From positions 4,340,001 to 4,404,000 of the forward strand of contig NZ_CP011112.1 in assembly GCF_001190945.1 (NCBI RefSeq): a stretch of 64,000 nucleotides of DNA. The letters run 5' to 3'. Position numbers and translations under genes: made by a program. Below the pieces are notes generated by a model. The model saw only the letters and a program-made list of their open reading frames with translations. It searched no databases and had not been told where the DNA came from. This DNA comes from Luteipulveratus mongoliensis (lineage in GTDB: Bacteria > Actinomycetota > Actinomycetes > Actinomycetales > Dermatophilaceae). This document shows, in pieces, positions 44,564-52,000 of this stretch (its first letter is position 1; every line of letters begins with the position of its first letter).

Positions 44564-45859
44564 ATGAGGACCGCCCTCCGGCTCGGCTTCGTCCTGGCCC
44601 TGGTTGCGGCCACCGCTGTGCCCATGCAGCGCGCCGACGCAGCAGGGACCGAGGCGCCCCACCTGGTGATCGCGCAGAACTTCCCCGATCCGGACGTGAG
44701 CCGGTTCGGGAACACCTACTACGCCTACGCCACCAATCAGGGTCTGACCGTGCCCTACGCCACCGCGTCGTCGGTGAACGGGCCGTGGACCATCAAGGGT
44801 GACGCGCTGCCGGTGCTCGGCACCTGGGCCGATGCCGGCTGGACGTGGGCACCGGATGTCTCGCAGCGCGCCGACGGCTCCTATCTCATGTACTACACCG
44901 CCCGGAGCAGAGCGACCGGACGGCAGTGCATCGGGACGGCGACCGCGGCCACACCTGCTGGACCGTTCCAACCTGCACCCGAGCCCTTGGTGTGCAACGC
45001 GTCCGAGGGCGGTGACATCGATCCGTCGAGCTTCGTCGACGGCGACCAGCGCTACCTGCTCTACAAGAACGACGGCAACGCCGTCGAGGCACCGCCGTCG
45101 ATCTGGTTGCAGCCCGTCGCCCAGGACGGAGTCACGCTCACCGGCGACCGGGTCGAGCTGCTCCGCAACGATCAGTCCGCCGAGGGTGGCGTGATCGAGG
45201 CTCCCGTCCTCGTCAAGCGCCCGTCGCAATACGTGCTCTTCTACTCTGCCAACGGTTTTGGCGGTGATGAGTACTTCACCAGCTATGCCGTGTCGACGTC
45301 CCTCACCGGCCCGTACGTCAAAGCCGGCCGACCCCTGATGACCACCGCCAGCGTCGACGGCGCCGTGCACGGACCCGGCGGGCAGGACATCGTCGGAGAC
45401 GACGCGATCGTCTTCCACGGCTGGGTCGACGGAGGTCGCGGGATGTACGCGGCGTCGCTCGGCTGGGCGAACGACTACCCCGTCGTCCGCGGCAGCCGCG
45501 TGCTGTACGAGGCCGAGGACAGCACCCTCAACCACTGTGTCGTGCGCGCCGATGACGCAGCCTCCGGCGGCAAGGTGGCTGCGCAGATCGACTATGACGA
45601 CAGCTGGGTCGAACGGAAGGTCTTCGCACCGGTCGCCGGCGCGTACACCGCGCACATCGGTTACGCAGCGGGCTACGGCGATGCACAGCACACGCTGACG
45701 ATCAACGGTGGCGCGGCGACAGTCGTCGGCTACGTCGACCACGGGTGGGAGAACTGGCAGGAGGTCGCGGTCGACATCTCGTTGCAAGCGGGATGGAACA
45801 CCGTACGCCTGCAGCACCTCTCCCGCTGGGCCGAGATCGACTACATCCAGATCTCCTGA
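44564..45859 (+). CDS. secreted GH43-type glycosidase with C-terminal carbohydrate-binding domain
   Basis: A 431-residue secreted enzyme. The signal peptide is RTALRLGFVLALVAATAVPM with cleavage near ADA-AG. The five-bladed GH43 domain (30-290) has the base Asp in QNFPDPDVSRFGNTYYAYAT, a GWTWAPDVSQR blade and the acid Glu in GGVIEAPVLVKR. A CBM6/35-like domain follows from about 300 (VLYEAEDSTLNH to WAEIDYIQIS). It probably cleaves arabinan or xylan-like polymers. A TACGTT -10 ends seven bases before ATG 44564. The NlpC/P60 gene follows after 12 bp. Confidence 0.87.
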   Translation: MRTALRLGFVLALVAATAVPMQRADAAGTEAPHLVIAQNFPDPDVSRFGNTYYAYATNQGLTVPYATASSVNGPWTIKGDALPVLGTWADAGWTWAPDVSQRADGSYLMYYTARSRATGRQCIGTATAATPAGPFQPAPEPLVCNASEGGDIDPSSFVDGDQRYLLYKNDGNAVEAPPSIWLQPVAQDGVTLTGDRVELLRNDQSAEGGVIEAPVLVKRPSQYVLFYSANGFGGDEYFTSYAVSTSLTGPYVKAGRPLMTTASVDGAVHGPGGQDIVGDDAIVFHGWVDGGRGMYAASLGWANDYPVVRGSRVLYEAEDSTLNHCVVRADDAASGGKVAAQIDYDDSWVERKVFAPVAGAYTAHIGYAAGYGDAQHTLTINGGAATVVGYVDHGWENWQEVAVDISLQAGWNTVRLQHLSRWAEIDYIQIS

Positions 45860-45871
45860 AAGGGCAAGATC

Positions 45872-46729
45872 ATGAAACCCCTTGCACGAACAGTGATTCC
45901 GACGGTGAGCGGACTCGTCCTGGCCTTCGGCCTGACGGTCGCCGGGCAGCAGCCGAGCAGCGCGGACGAGGCGTGTCAGGCGTACGGAGAGACGTCAGAA
46001 GCGGCCGGTCGGGCGATCGCCGCAGCCTGCCAGGAGCTGACCAACCTGACGCCCTACTCGTGGGGCGGTGGTCACAAGGCCGAGCCCGGGCCGACGACCG
46101 GCCTGATCTACGACCAGGGCGGCGAGTACTACGACGACCGGTTCAAGGTGGGGGCCGACTGCTCAGGGCTGGTGCGCTGGGCGTGGTTCCGGTCCACGGG
46201 CGACGACATCGGAGCCGGCGGGACCGGCTCCATGGACCAGGAGCTGACCTCCCACAGCTTCACGCGGGTCTCAGGCGACCAGGGCGCCTGGGTGCCGGGC
46301 GACGTCATCCTGTGGCCGGGACACACTGCGATCTACCTCGGCAACGGCCTGATGGTGCAGGCCGAGAGCGACCCGACCGGTCTGAATGTCCGTCCGGTCT
46401 CCAGCCACGGCAGCGCGCCGACGGGTGTCTACCACTACAACGGGGACGGAGGGACTCCCCCGACGAACCTCAAGGTCTTCAAGTTCGTGGTGAGCGACGC
46501 GCCGAGCTATCGCGAGACGTCGCCGGCGAACCCTGCCGGCACGCTGCGCGCAGGCACCAACTACTTCTACTGCCAGGCCAAGGGCGAGCCAGTCACCGTC
46601 GGCGACAAGAGCAATGTGTGGTGGCTGAAGACCGACGACGACTCGGGCAATGTCAACGTGTGGATCAGTGCCGTCTACATCGCCAACACGGCCAACGACA
46701 CCGCGCCGACCGACGTCCCCAACTGCTGA
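45872..46729 (+). CDS. secreted NlpC/P60-like peptidase with C-terminal SH3-like domain
   Basis: A 285-residue exported protein with a signal peptide (TVIPTVSGLVLAFGLTVAG). The NlpC/P60-type papain fold has catalytic Cys in GADCSGLVRWAWF near 95 and His in WPGHTAIYLGNG near 150. The C-terminal 75 residues resemble an SH3-like cell-wall-binding domain. It may cut peptidoglycan peptides or act as an amidase. AAAGGG lies upstream of ATG 45872, and the GH43 gene is 12 bp ahead, so the two exported hydrolases are probably made together. It ends in Asn-Cys-stop. Confidence 0.84.
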   Translation: MKPLARTVIPTVSGLVLAFGLTVAGQQPSSADEACQAYGETSEAAGRAIAAACQELTNLTPYSWGGGHKAEPGPTTGLIYDQGGEYYDDRFKVGADCSGLVRWAWFRSTGDDIGAGGTGSMDQELTSHSFTRVSGDQGAWVPGDVILWPGHTAIYLGNGLMVQAESDPTGLNVRPVSSHGSAPTGVYHYNGDGGTPPTNLKVFKFVVSDAPSYRETSPANPAGTLRAGTNYFYCQAKGEPVTVGDKSNVWWLKTDDDSGNVNVWISAVYIANTANDTAPTDVPNC

Positions 46730-46748
46730 GCGCCGGCCGCCGCGGTGG

Positions 46749-47321
46749 TCAGCAGTTCTTGATGAACCACACGTGGACCCAGTCGTACTCCTGGACGTTG
46801 TTGGGCGCGTAGATCTCGTCCCACACCGTGTGGTCCTTGGTCTCGAACAGGGTCCGGGTGCCTGGCGTCTGACTGTCGCCCCAGGAGCCGACGCTCGTCC
46901 AGCCCGGCAGCGAGTACGTGTTGCACGTGTACATCGCGAGCTGCGATCCGTTGCCGTAGGTGTCGCTGTACGCGCAGAACCAGCCCGGCGCCGTACCGCC
47001 GTCGCAGGGGCCCGCGGCCAACGCGCCGAGCCGTCGCGGGCGCTTCTCCCCAGGTAGTGCGATGCGCAGCTCGGCACCTTCGCGGTGGACGACGTTCAGT
47101 GCGGTCTGGCGTCCGCCCGAACGCGTGATCTCGTGCTCGACCGTGGACTGCAGCCAGCCGACCTGCGCGGGACTCAGGCCCGCGTCGCGCCCCTCCTCGG
47201 CGAACGAGTCGTGAGCGGAGGCAACGCCGTTCGGGGCTGCCGTGCTCGCAGGTCCGAGGGCGGCCAGCAACGCACCGGTCGCGAACAGGGCTGCTGGCAG
47301 AGTCGTGCTCAGGTGGCTCAT
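46749..47321 (-). CDS. secreted peptidase-inhibitor I36-like protein
   Basis: A 190-residue exported protein with a signal peptide (LPAALFATGALLAALGPAST) and a Cys-containing C-terminal domain of the I36/beta-gamma-crystallin type: APGWFCAYSDTYGNGSQLAMY, then SVGSWGDSQTPGTRTLF and the C-terminal WVHVWFIKNC. Streptomyces SMPI, a metalloprotease inhibitor, is the family reference. Target unknown. It is convergent with the NlpC/P60 gene 19 bp away, and both genes end with AACTGCTGA, forming an inverted repeat. Confidence 0.78.
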   Translation of the reverse strand: MSHLSTTLPAALFATGALLAALGPASTAAPNGVASAHDSFAEEGRDAGLSPAQVGWLQSTVEHEITRSGGRQTALNVVHREGAELRIALPGEKRPRRLGALAAGPCDGGTAPGWFCAYSDTYGNGSQLAMYTCNTYSLPGWTSVGSWGDSQTPGTRTLFETKDHTVWDEIYAPNNVQEYDWVHVWFIKNC

Positions 47322-47414
47322 CGGGTGCTCCTCATCGGCAGGGTTTGGGGCACTCCATACCTAGCGGTCGCGGTCGGGACCGGTCCCGCAGCCGCCAGCG
47401 ACTACGGTCGAAGG

Positions 47415-47792
47415 ATGGAAGGGCCGACCCCGCCGCAGGTGCTCGTGATCGGCCTCGATCCCTACCGCGTACCCGGTCCCTGGGATCCGCAGCCCGTCGC
47501 CGATGCGATCGCGGCCGCGACGGCTGAGTTCACCGAGCGGGGCATCGACGCCGAGAACTGCCTCGTCGGCCTCGACGGCAAGGACGACCACGAGGAGCTC
47601 CTCACCGCCGCGCTGCGCTCCCGGTCGTGGGACTGCGTCCTGGTCGGCGGTGGCATTCGCCACTCGGACGAGCTGCTCGAGCTCTTCGAGACGACCATCA
47701 ACCTGGTCCACCGGCTCGCGCCCGACGCGACGATCGCCTTCAACAGCCGCCCGGACGACATCGTCACGGCAGTCGTACGCCGACTGCCGTGA
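47415..47792 (+). CDS. small Rossmann-like protein of unknown function
   Basis: I do not recognise this 125-residue protein. It begins MEGPTPPQVLVIGLDPYRV and alternates beta strands and helices: VLVIGLDP, NCLVGLDGKD, WDCVLVGGGIRHSDELLELF and ATIAFNSRPDDIVTAVVRRL. It has no signal peptide or membrane helix. The pattern resembles a flavodoxin or response-regulator-like fold without a recognisable active site. The start is firm because a TACGGT -10 ends six bases before ATG 47415. It lies alone between the I36 gene and a VOC gene. Confidence 0.72.
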   Translation: MEGPTPPQVLVIGLDPYRVPGPWDPQPVADAIAAATAEFTERGIDAENCLVGLDGKDDHEELLTAALRSRSWDCVLVGGGIRHSDELLELFETTINLVHRLAPDATIAFNSRPDDIVTAVVRRLP

Positions 47793-47802
47793 CGCGATCG
47801 CC

Positions 47803-48180
47803 TCACCCGCCGTAGGGCACGGTGATGATCTCCATGCTGTGCCCGTCGGGGTCGCTCCAGTAGAGACCCCGGCCGCCGTCGTTAGTGTTGATCTGGCCCT
47901 CCTGACGGTGGAACGGGTCGGCCCAGTAGGTCAGCCCGCGCGCCTTGATCCGGTCGAAGATCTGGTCGAACTCCTCGTCCGAGACCATGAACGCGTAGTG
48001 CTGCGGGTGCGCCTCACCGTGGTCATCGGCGTAGTCGAGGGAGACCTCGTTGTCGACCTGGACCACGATGAACGGCCCGTACGTCGTCGGCTCGGCCAGG
48101 CCGAGGATCTCCACCAGGTGCTTGGACGACGCCTGCTTGTCACTGCTGTGGACGATGGTGTGGTTCAGCTTGATACTCAT
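47803..48180 (-). CDS. VOC-superfamily (glyoxalase-like) protein
   Basis: A 125-residue VOC protein beginning MSIKLNHTIVHSSDKQASSK, with putative metal ligands in LNHTIVHS, QHYAFMVSDEEFDQIFDRI and the C-terminal YWSDPDGHSMEIITVPYGG. These resemble dioxygenase or fosfomycin-resistance-like members more than the gene at 9287. GGAGAGAG lies just before ATG 48180. It follows the MFS exporter by 38 bp on the same strand, so a detoxification operon under the TetR gene is likely. Confidence 0.85.
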   Translation of the reverse strand: MSIKLNHTIVHSSDKQASSKHLVEILGLAEPTTYGPFIVVQVDNEVSLDYADDHGEAHPQHYAFMVSDEEFDQIFDRIKARGLTYWADPFHRQEGQINTNDGGRGLYWSDPDGHSMEIITVPYGG

Positions 48181-48218
48181 GACTCTCTCCGTCTCGTGAA
48201 CGTGAATCTCGTTGACTG

Positions 48219-49649
48219 TCAGTGCTGCTGGGGGTCGGGACGAGGCGTACGCACCAGGACAGCGGCCGCGACCGCTGCCGCCAGGAGCAGCACGGCTGCC
48301 CATGTCGTGGCGACGGCGAACCCGTGCACCAGGGCCGTCGCTCCCGCTCCGGCCGAGGCCGTCGCGGCGACGGCGACGCTGTTGAGCGCAGCCGTGCCGA
48401 TCGATCCACCGACCTGCATGAACGTGTTGGCCGTGGCTGCGGCGACACCAGCGAACCTGCGGTCGATCCCACTGGTCGCGACGCTGATCGCGGGAGTGAA
48501 GACGCATCCCATACCTACACCCAGCAGGACCTCGGCGGGCAGGATCCGCGTCAGGTAGCCACTGTCGACCGTCATGCCCGACAGCAGCAGGAGACCGCTC
48601 GCCGCGACCACCAGCCCGGGCACGATCAGCGCTCTCGGCGCAACCTTCGGAAGCAGCTTGCTGCCCAGCCCGAACGAGCCGACCGAGACCGCTACGGACA
48701 ACGGGAGGAACGCCAGACCGGTGCGGATCGGGCTCCAGCCGAGCACGCCCTGGAAGTGGTACGTCAGCATCAGGAACATGCCGAACGATCCGACGACAGC
48801 CGCCGCCACAGCCAGGTACGCGCCGATCCGAGAGCGATCAGCGAGCACCCACAGCGGCAGGACGGGCGCAGCCGAACGGCGTTGGTGCACAACGAAACCG
48901 GCGACTCCGAGCACGCCGATCAGGAACGGCACGATGACCTCACGCGAGGTCCAGCCCTCGCTCGCAGCCTGCGCACAGGCGTACACGATGGCGGCGATGC
49001 CAGCCGTGACCAGCAGCCCAGCGGGTACGTCGATCCGGCTCTCCGGGAAGCCGTCACCTGACGGCAGCACGCGTCGTCCGACCACGAACGCCACCAAGGC
49101 GATCGCCACGTTGATGTAGAGGCACCAGCGCCAACCGGCGTATTCCGTGAGCACTCCCCCGAGCAGCAGGCCGACAGCCGCGCCGGACGAGGCGACCGCG
49201 CCGTAGACGCCGAACGCCTTGGCGCGCTCCTTGCCATCGGTGAAGGTGACCGCGATGAGGGACAGCGCGGTCGGCGCCAGCACCGCGGCGAAGACGCCCT
49301 GCAGTGCTCGGCCCGCCATCAGCAGACCGAGGTTGGTCGCGGCACCCGCGAGCGCGGAGGCGACCGCGAAGCCGGCGAGACCGACGAGGAAGGCGCGGCG
49401 CCGGCCGAACCGGTCGGCGACCCGGCCGCCGAGGAGCAGCAGCCCCGCGACAGCGGTGGTGTAGGCGGTCACCACCCACGCCCGGTCGCCGTCGGAGAAG
49501 CCGAGCGCGTGCTGCGCGGTCGGCAGGGCGATGTTCACGACGGTGGCGTCCAGCGCGACCATCAGCTGCGCGACGGCGATGACCACCAGCGCGGTCCAGC
49601 GATGGTCCCGCACGGCTGGCGCCTCCGCCGGCCTGGTCTGTGTCTGCAT
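48219..49649 (-). CDS. MFS transporter, DHA2 family (EmrB/QacA-like)
   Basis: A 476-residue exporter with DHA2 motifs: QLMVALDATVVNIALPTAQ in helix 1, GGRVADRFGRRRAFL motif A, and GAAVGLLLGGVLTEYAGWRW (motif C and following loop). The length suits 12-14 helices. It probably expels a drug-like compound together with the downstream VOC enzyme. It is divergent from a TetR gene, and two palindromes lie in the shared 112-bp promoter region. Confidence 0.9.
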   Translation of the reverse strand: MQTQTRPAEAPAVRDHRWTALVVIAVAQLMVALDATVVNIALPTAQHALGFSDGDRAWVVTAYTTAVAGLLLLGGRVADRFGRRRAFLVGLAGFAVASALAGAATNLGLLMAGRALQGVFAAVLAPTALSLIAVTFTDGKERAKAFGVYGAVASSGAAVGLLLGGVLTEYAGWRWCLYINVAIALVAFVVGRRVLPSGDGFPESRIDVPAGLLVTAGIAAIVYACAQAASEGWTSREVIVPFLIGVLGVAGFVVHQRRSAAPVLPLWVLADRSRIGAYLAVAAAVVGSFGMFLMLTYHFQGVLGWSPIRTGLAFLPLSVAVSVGSFGLGSKLLPKVAPRALIVPGLVVAASGLLLLSGMTVDSGYLTRILPAEVLLGVGMGCVFTPAISVATSGIDRRFAGVAAATANTFMQVGGSIGTAALNSVAVAATASAGAGATALVHGFAVATTWAAVLLLAAAVAAAVLVRTPRPDPQQH

Positions 49650-49663
49650 GATGACTCCTGACG

Positions 49664-49686
49664 ATGTGGAGGGATTTCCTCCACAT
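49664..49686. promoter_or_regulatory. TetR-type operator 1, next to the MFS gene
   Basis: ATGTGGAGG-GATTT-CCTCCACAT is a perfect 9-5-9 palindrome, 15 bp from the MFS start. A related site lies 55 bp further on. Repression of the exporter by the divergent TetR protein is inferred. Confidence 0.65.
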
Positions 49687-49722
49687 CAGCGTGGACCCGC
49701 GCGCGGCCATCCGTCAAGAGAT

Positions 49723-49741
49723 ATGGAGGAAATTTCTCCAC
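49723..49741. promoter_or_regulatory. TetR-type operator 2, next to the tetR gene
   Basis: TGGAGGAAATTTCTCCA at 49724-49740 is a palindrome with one mismatched pair and shares the TGGAG half-site with operator 1. It lies just upstream of the TAGCGT -10 of tetR (49750-49755), which fits autorepression. Confidence 0.6.
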
Positions 49742-49761
49742 TTCTGCGTTAGCGTGGACTC

Positions 49762-50415
49762 ATGGCCCCCACCTCGAGCCCTCTGCGAGCCGATGCCCGC
49801 CGCAACCAGGAACAGGTCCTCGAGGCCGCCCGGAAGGTCGTCCTCGAACGCGGCCCCGGAGCGCCGCTGGACGAGATCGCCCGGGTCGCCGGGGTCGGGA
49901 TCGCGACGCTCTACCGCCGCTTCGGTGACCGCGACGGCCTGCTCAAGGCAGTCGTCCTCGACGCCCTGGACCGCTCACGGACCGCCGCTGAGGAGGCGCA
50001 GGCACAGCACGACGCCGGCTTCGACGCGCTCGCCGCCTACCTCCGAACCGCGCTCGAGCTGCGCGTCGCCGCCGTCATCCCACTCGTCCTGGACCGACTC
50101 GATCTCGATGACCCCGAGCTCGGACCGGCGCGCGCCGCGTCAGCCGCAGCGATGGAGTCGCTCGTCGACGCCGCGCATGACGACAAGACGCTGAGTCCCG
50201 AGATCACGGTCGGAGACATCGGCACCCTGGTCGTACGCCTCTCCCGGCCCCTCCCCGGATCGTTGCCCGCGGAGGTCGAGAGCCGGCTGACCCAGCGCCA
50301 TCTCGACGTGATGCTCGCCGGCCTGCGGGCGGCTACGGCGGACACGATGAGCGGGTCGGGCCTGTCCCTCGAAGACCTGAGCCGGACCGCCGAACCCCCA
50401 CCGCTGGTCGAGTAG
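49762..50415 (+). CDS. TetR-family repressor of the divergent MFS-VOC operon
   Basis: A 217-residue TetR protein. The N-terminal HTH is in ARRNQEQVLEAARKVVLERG and GVGIATLYRRFGDRDGLLKA (residues 13-65), and the helical ligand domain follows. ATG 49762 lies six bases behind a TAGCGT -10. The last residues, Pro-Leu-Val-Glu-stop, are encoded by a CTGGTCGAGTAG repeat end, as in the DinB-type gene at 39542. Confidence 0.88.
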   Translation: MAPTSSPLRADARRNQEQVLEAARKVVLERGPGAPLDEIARVAGVGIATLYRRFGDRDGLLKAVVLDALDRSRTAAEEAQAQHDAGFDALAAYLRTALELRVAAVIPLVLDRLDLDDPELGPARAASAAAMESLVDAAHDDKTLSPEITVGDIGTLVVRLSRPLPGSLPAEVESRLTQRHLDVMLAGLRAATADTMSGSGLSLEDLSRTAEPPPLVE

Positions 50416-50595
50416 CAGAAGCGCCGTCCCCACCGCTGGTCGAGTAGCCGGAGCGCCAGCGGAGGCGTATCGAGACCCGGTGACCGCGCGCACCCGGTCT
50501 CGATACGGCTCGCCCTATGGGGCTCGCCTACTCGACCAGCGAAGAGGGCTCGCCTACTCGACCAGCGAAGAGGGCTCGCCTACTCGACCGGCGGA
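50402..50595. repeat. CTGGTCGAGTAG repeat cluster with 26-bp tandem units
   Basis: GCTGGTCGAGTAG occurs at about 50403 and again at about 50439, followed by GTATCGAGACC and GGTCTCGATACG arms and inverted CTACTCGACCAGC copies. From 50528 the unit CTACTCGACCAGCGAAGAGG plus GCTCGC (26 bp) is repeated twice, with a third partial copy ending near 50595. It fills most of the 256 bp between tetR and the permease gene. It is related to the element at 39451-39554. Confidence 0.85.
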
Positions 50596-50671
50596 GTGGG
50601 TGGATTGGACCAGTTGGATTGGCTCGTCTTGGCTCTTCTGACCAGTCCTCTGGCGATCTAGCGTCGGAGAC

Positions 50672-52000
50672 GTGACCACTCGCGACCTCGAGGCGCCCGC
50701 TGTCGCCCGGACCGGGCTGTCCGTCGTACAAGGCAGCGCGCTCACGGTCGGCGCCGTGCTCGGCACCGGCGTCATCTCGCTCCCGGCCGTCGCAGCCGGC
50801 ATCGCAGGCCCGGCCTCGCTGGTGGCATGGGCTGCGTTGATCGCGCTGTCGATCCCGCTCGCGACGACCTTCGCGTCCCTGGGTGCCCGATACCCGGACT
50901 CGGGCGGTGTCTCGACGTACGCCCGCCTCGCCTTCGGTCCGCGCGCCGCCACCGTCGTCGGCTGGACCTTCTACCTCGCCGTCCCGATGGGCGCACCGCC
51001 GGCCGCATCGTTCGCCGGCGGCTACATCTCCGACATGGTCGGCGGCGGTCGCAGCACGCAGATCCTCACGATCGTGGTGCTGACCCTGATCGTCGGCGGG
51101 ATGAACGCGTTCGGCATCCGCGTCTCGGGCAGTGTCCAGCTCGTGCTCACCGGAGTCCTGGCCCTCCTGCTGCTCGCCGCCATCGTCGCGGCGCTCCCCC
51201 ATGCAGAGATCGGCAACCTCACACCGTTCGCACCGCACGGGTGGGCGGCCGTCGGGTCAGCCGCGGCCGTCCTCGTCTGGGCGTTCGCCGGCTGGGAAGC
51301 CGTCTCCTCACTGTCCTCGGAGTACGACCGCCCGCGCCGCGACATCCCGCGCGCGACGGCCGTGGCCATCGGTCTGGTCGGCGTGCTGTACGTCGGTGTC
51401 GCCGGGGCCAGCATCCTCGTCCTGGGCGGCCGCGCGGGCTCCAGCACGGCGCCTCTGTCAGACCTGCTCGCCACCGGATTCGGCGAGCCGGCGCGCGTGG
51501 TCACCACCGCCGCGGCGATCCTGCTGACGATCGGTGTGATGAACGCCTACTTTGCCGGAGGTGCTCGGCTGGGCGCGGCTCTCGGGCGAGACGGTGCACT
51601 GCCCGGGTGGCTGGCCCGTGGCAGCCAGGCGGGCGAGGTGCCGCTTCGCTCGCTGGGCGTGCTGGTCGCGCTCTGCCTGCTGTCCTGCGTGGTCACGTTC
51701 GTCGTCCGCGTCGACCTGACCGCCACTCTCCTGCTGGTGACCGGCTCGTTCACCTTCGTCTACCTCGTCGGCTCGGCCGCCGCGATCAAGCTCCTCCCAC
51801 GGGGCACGTGGGGCCACCGCGGCGCCGTGATCTCCTTCGCCAGCGCGATCGGTCTGCTCTGGATGACCGGGTGGCACGTGCTGTGGACGGTGGGCGTCGC
51901 CACGGCGGCGCTGGTCTACGCGGAGGTGCGCGACCGGCGTACGAGCTCGGCAACCCTCGAGAACCCGTCGGCGACCGCGTCGAGCTGCACCGTCCCGTAG
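50672..52000 (+). CDS. APC-family amino acid permease
   Basis: A 442-residue membrane protein with about twelve helices. It has the APC opening GSALTVGAVLGTGVISLPAV near residue 20, a conserved WAFAGWEAVSSLSSEYDRPR near 205 and GVMNAYFAGGARLGAALGRD near 290. It resembles the YjeH-like amino acid exporters as much as importers. GTG 50672 lies seven bases behind a TAGCGT -10. Its 3' end overlaps the convergent MocR gene by 85 bp. Confidence 0.86.
   Translation: MTTRDLEAPAVARTGLSVVQGSALTVGAVLGTGVISLPAVAAGIAGPASLVAWAALIALSIPLATTFASLGARYPDSGGVSTYARLAFGPRAATVVGWTFYLAVPMGAPPAASFAGGYISDMVGGGRSTQILTIVVLTLIVGGMNAFGIRVSGSVQLVLTGVLALLLLAAIVAALPHAEIGNLTPFAPHGWAAVGSAAAVLVWAFAGWEAVSSLSSEYDRPRRDIPRATAVAIGLVGVLYVGVAGASILVLGGRAGSSTAPLSDLLATGFGEPARVVTTAAAILLTIGVMNAYFAGGARLGAALGRDGALPGWLARGSQAGEVPLRSLGVLVALCLLSCVVTFVVRVDLTATLLLVTGSFTFVYLVGSAAAIKLLPRGTWGHRGAVISFASAIGLLWMTGWHVLWTVGVATAALVYAEVRDRRTSSATLENPSATASSCTVP

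Noticed and set aside
50528-50595. CRISPR-like short tandem repeats
   Set aside because: The units are contiguous without unique spacers, and no cas genes are present. They are part of a dispersed inverted-repeat family.
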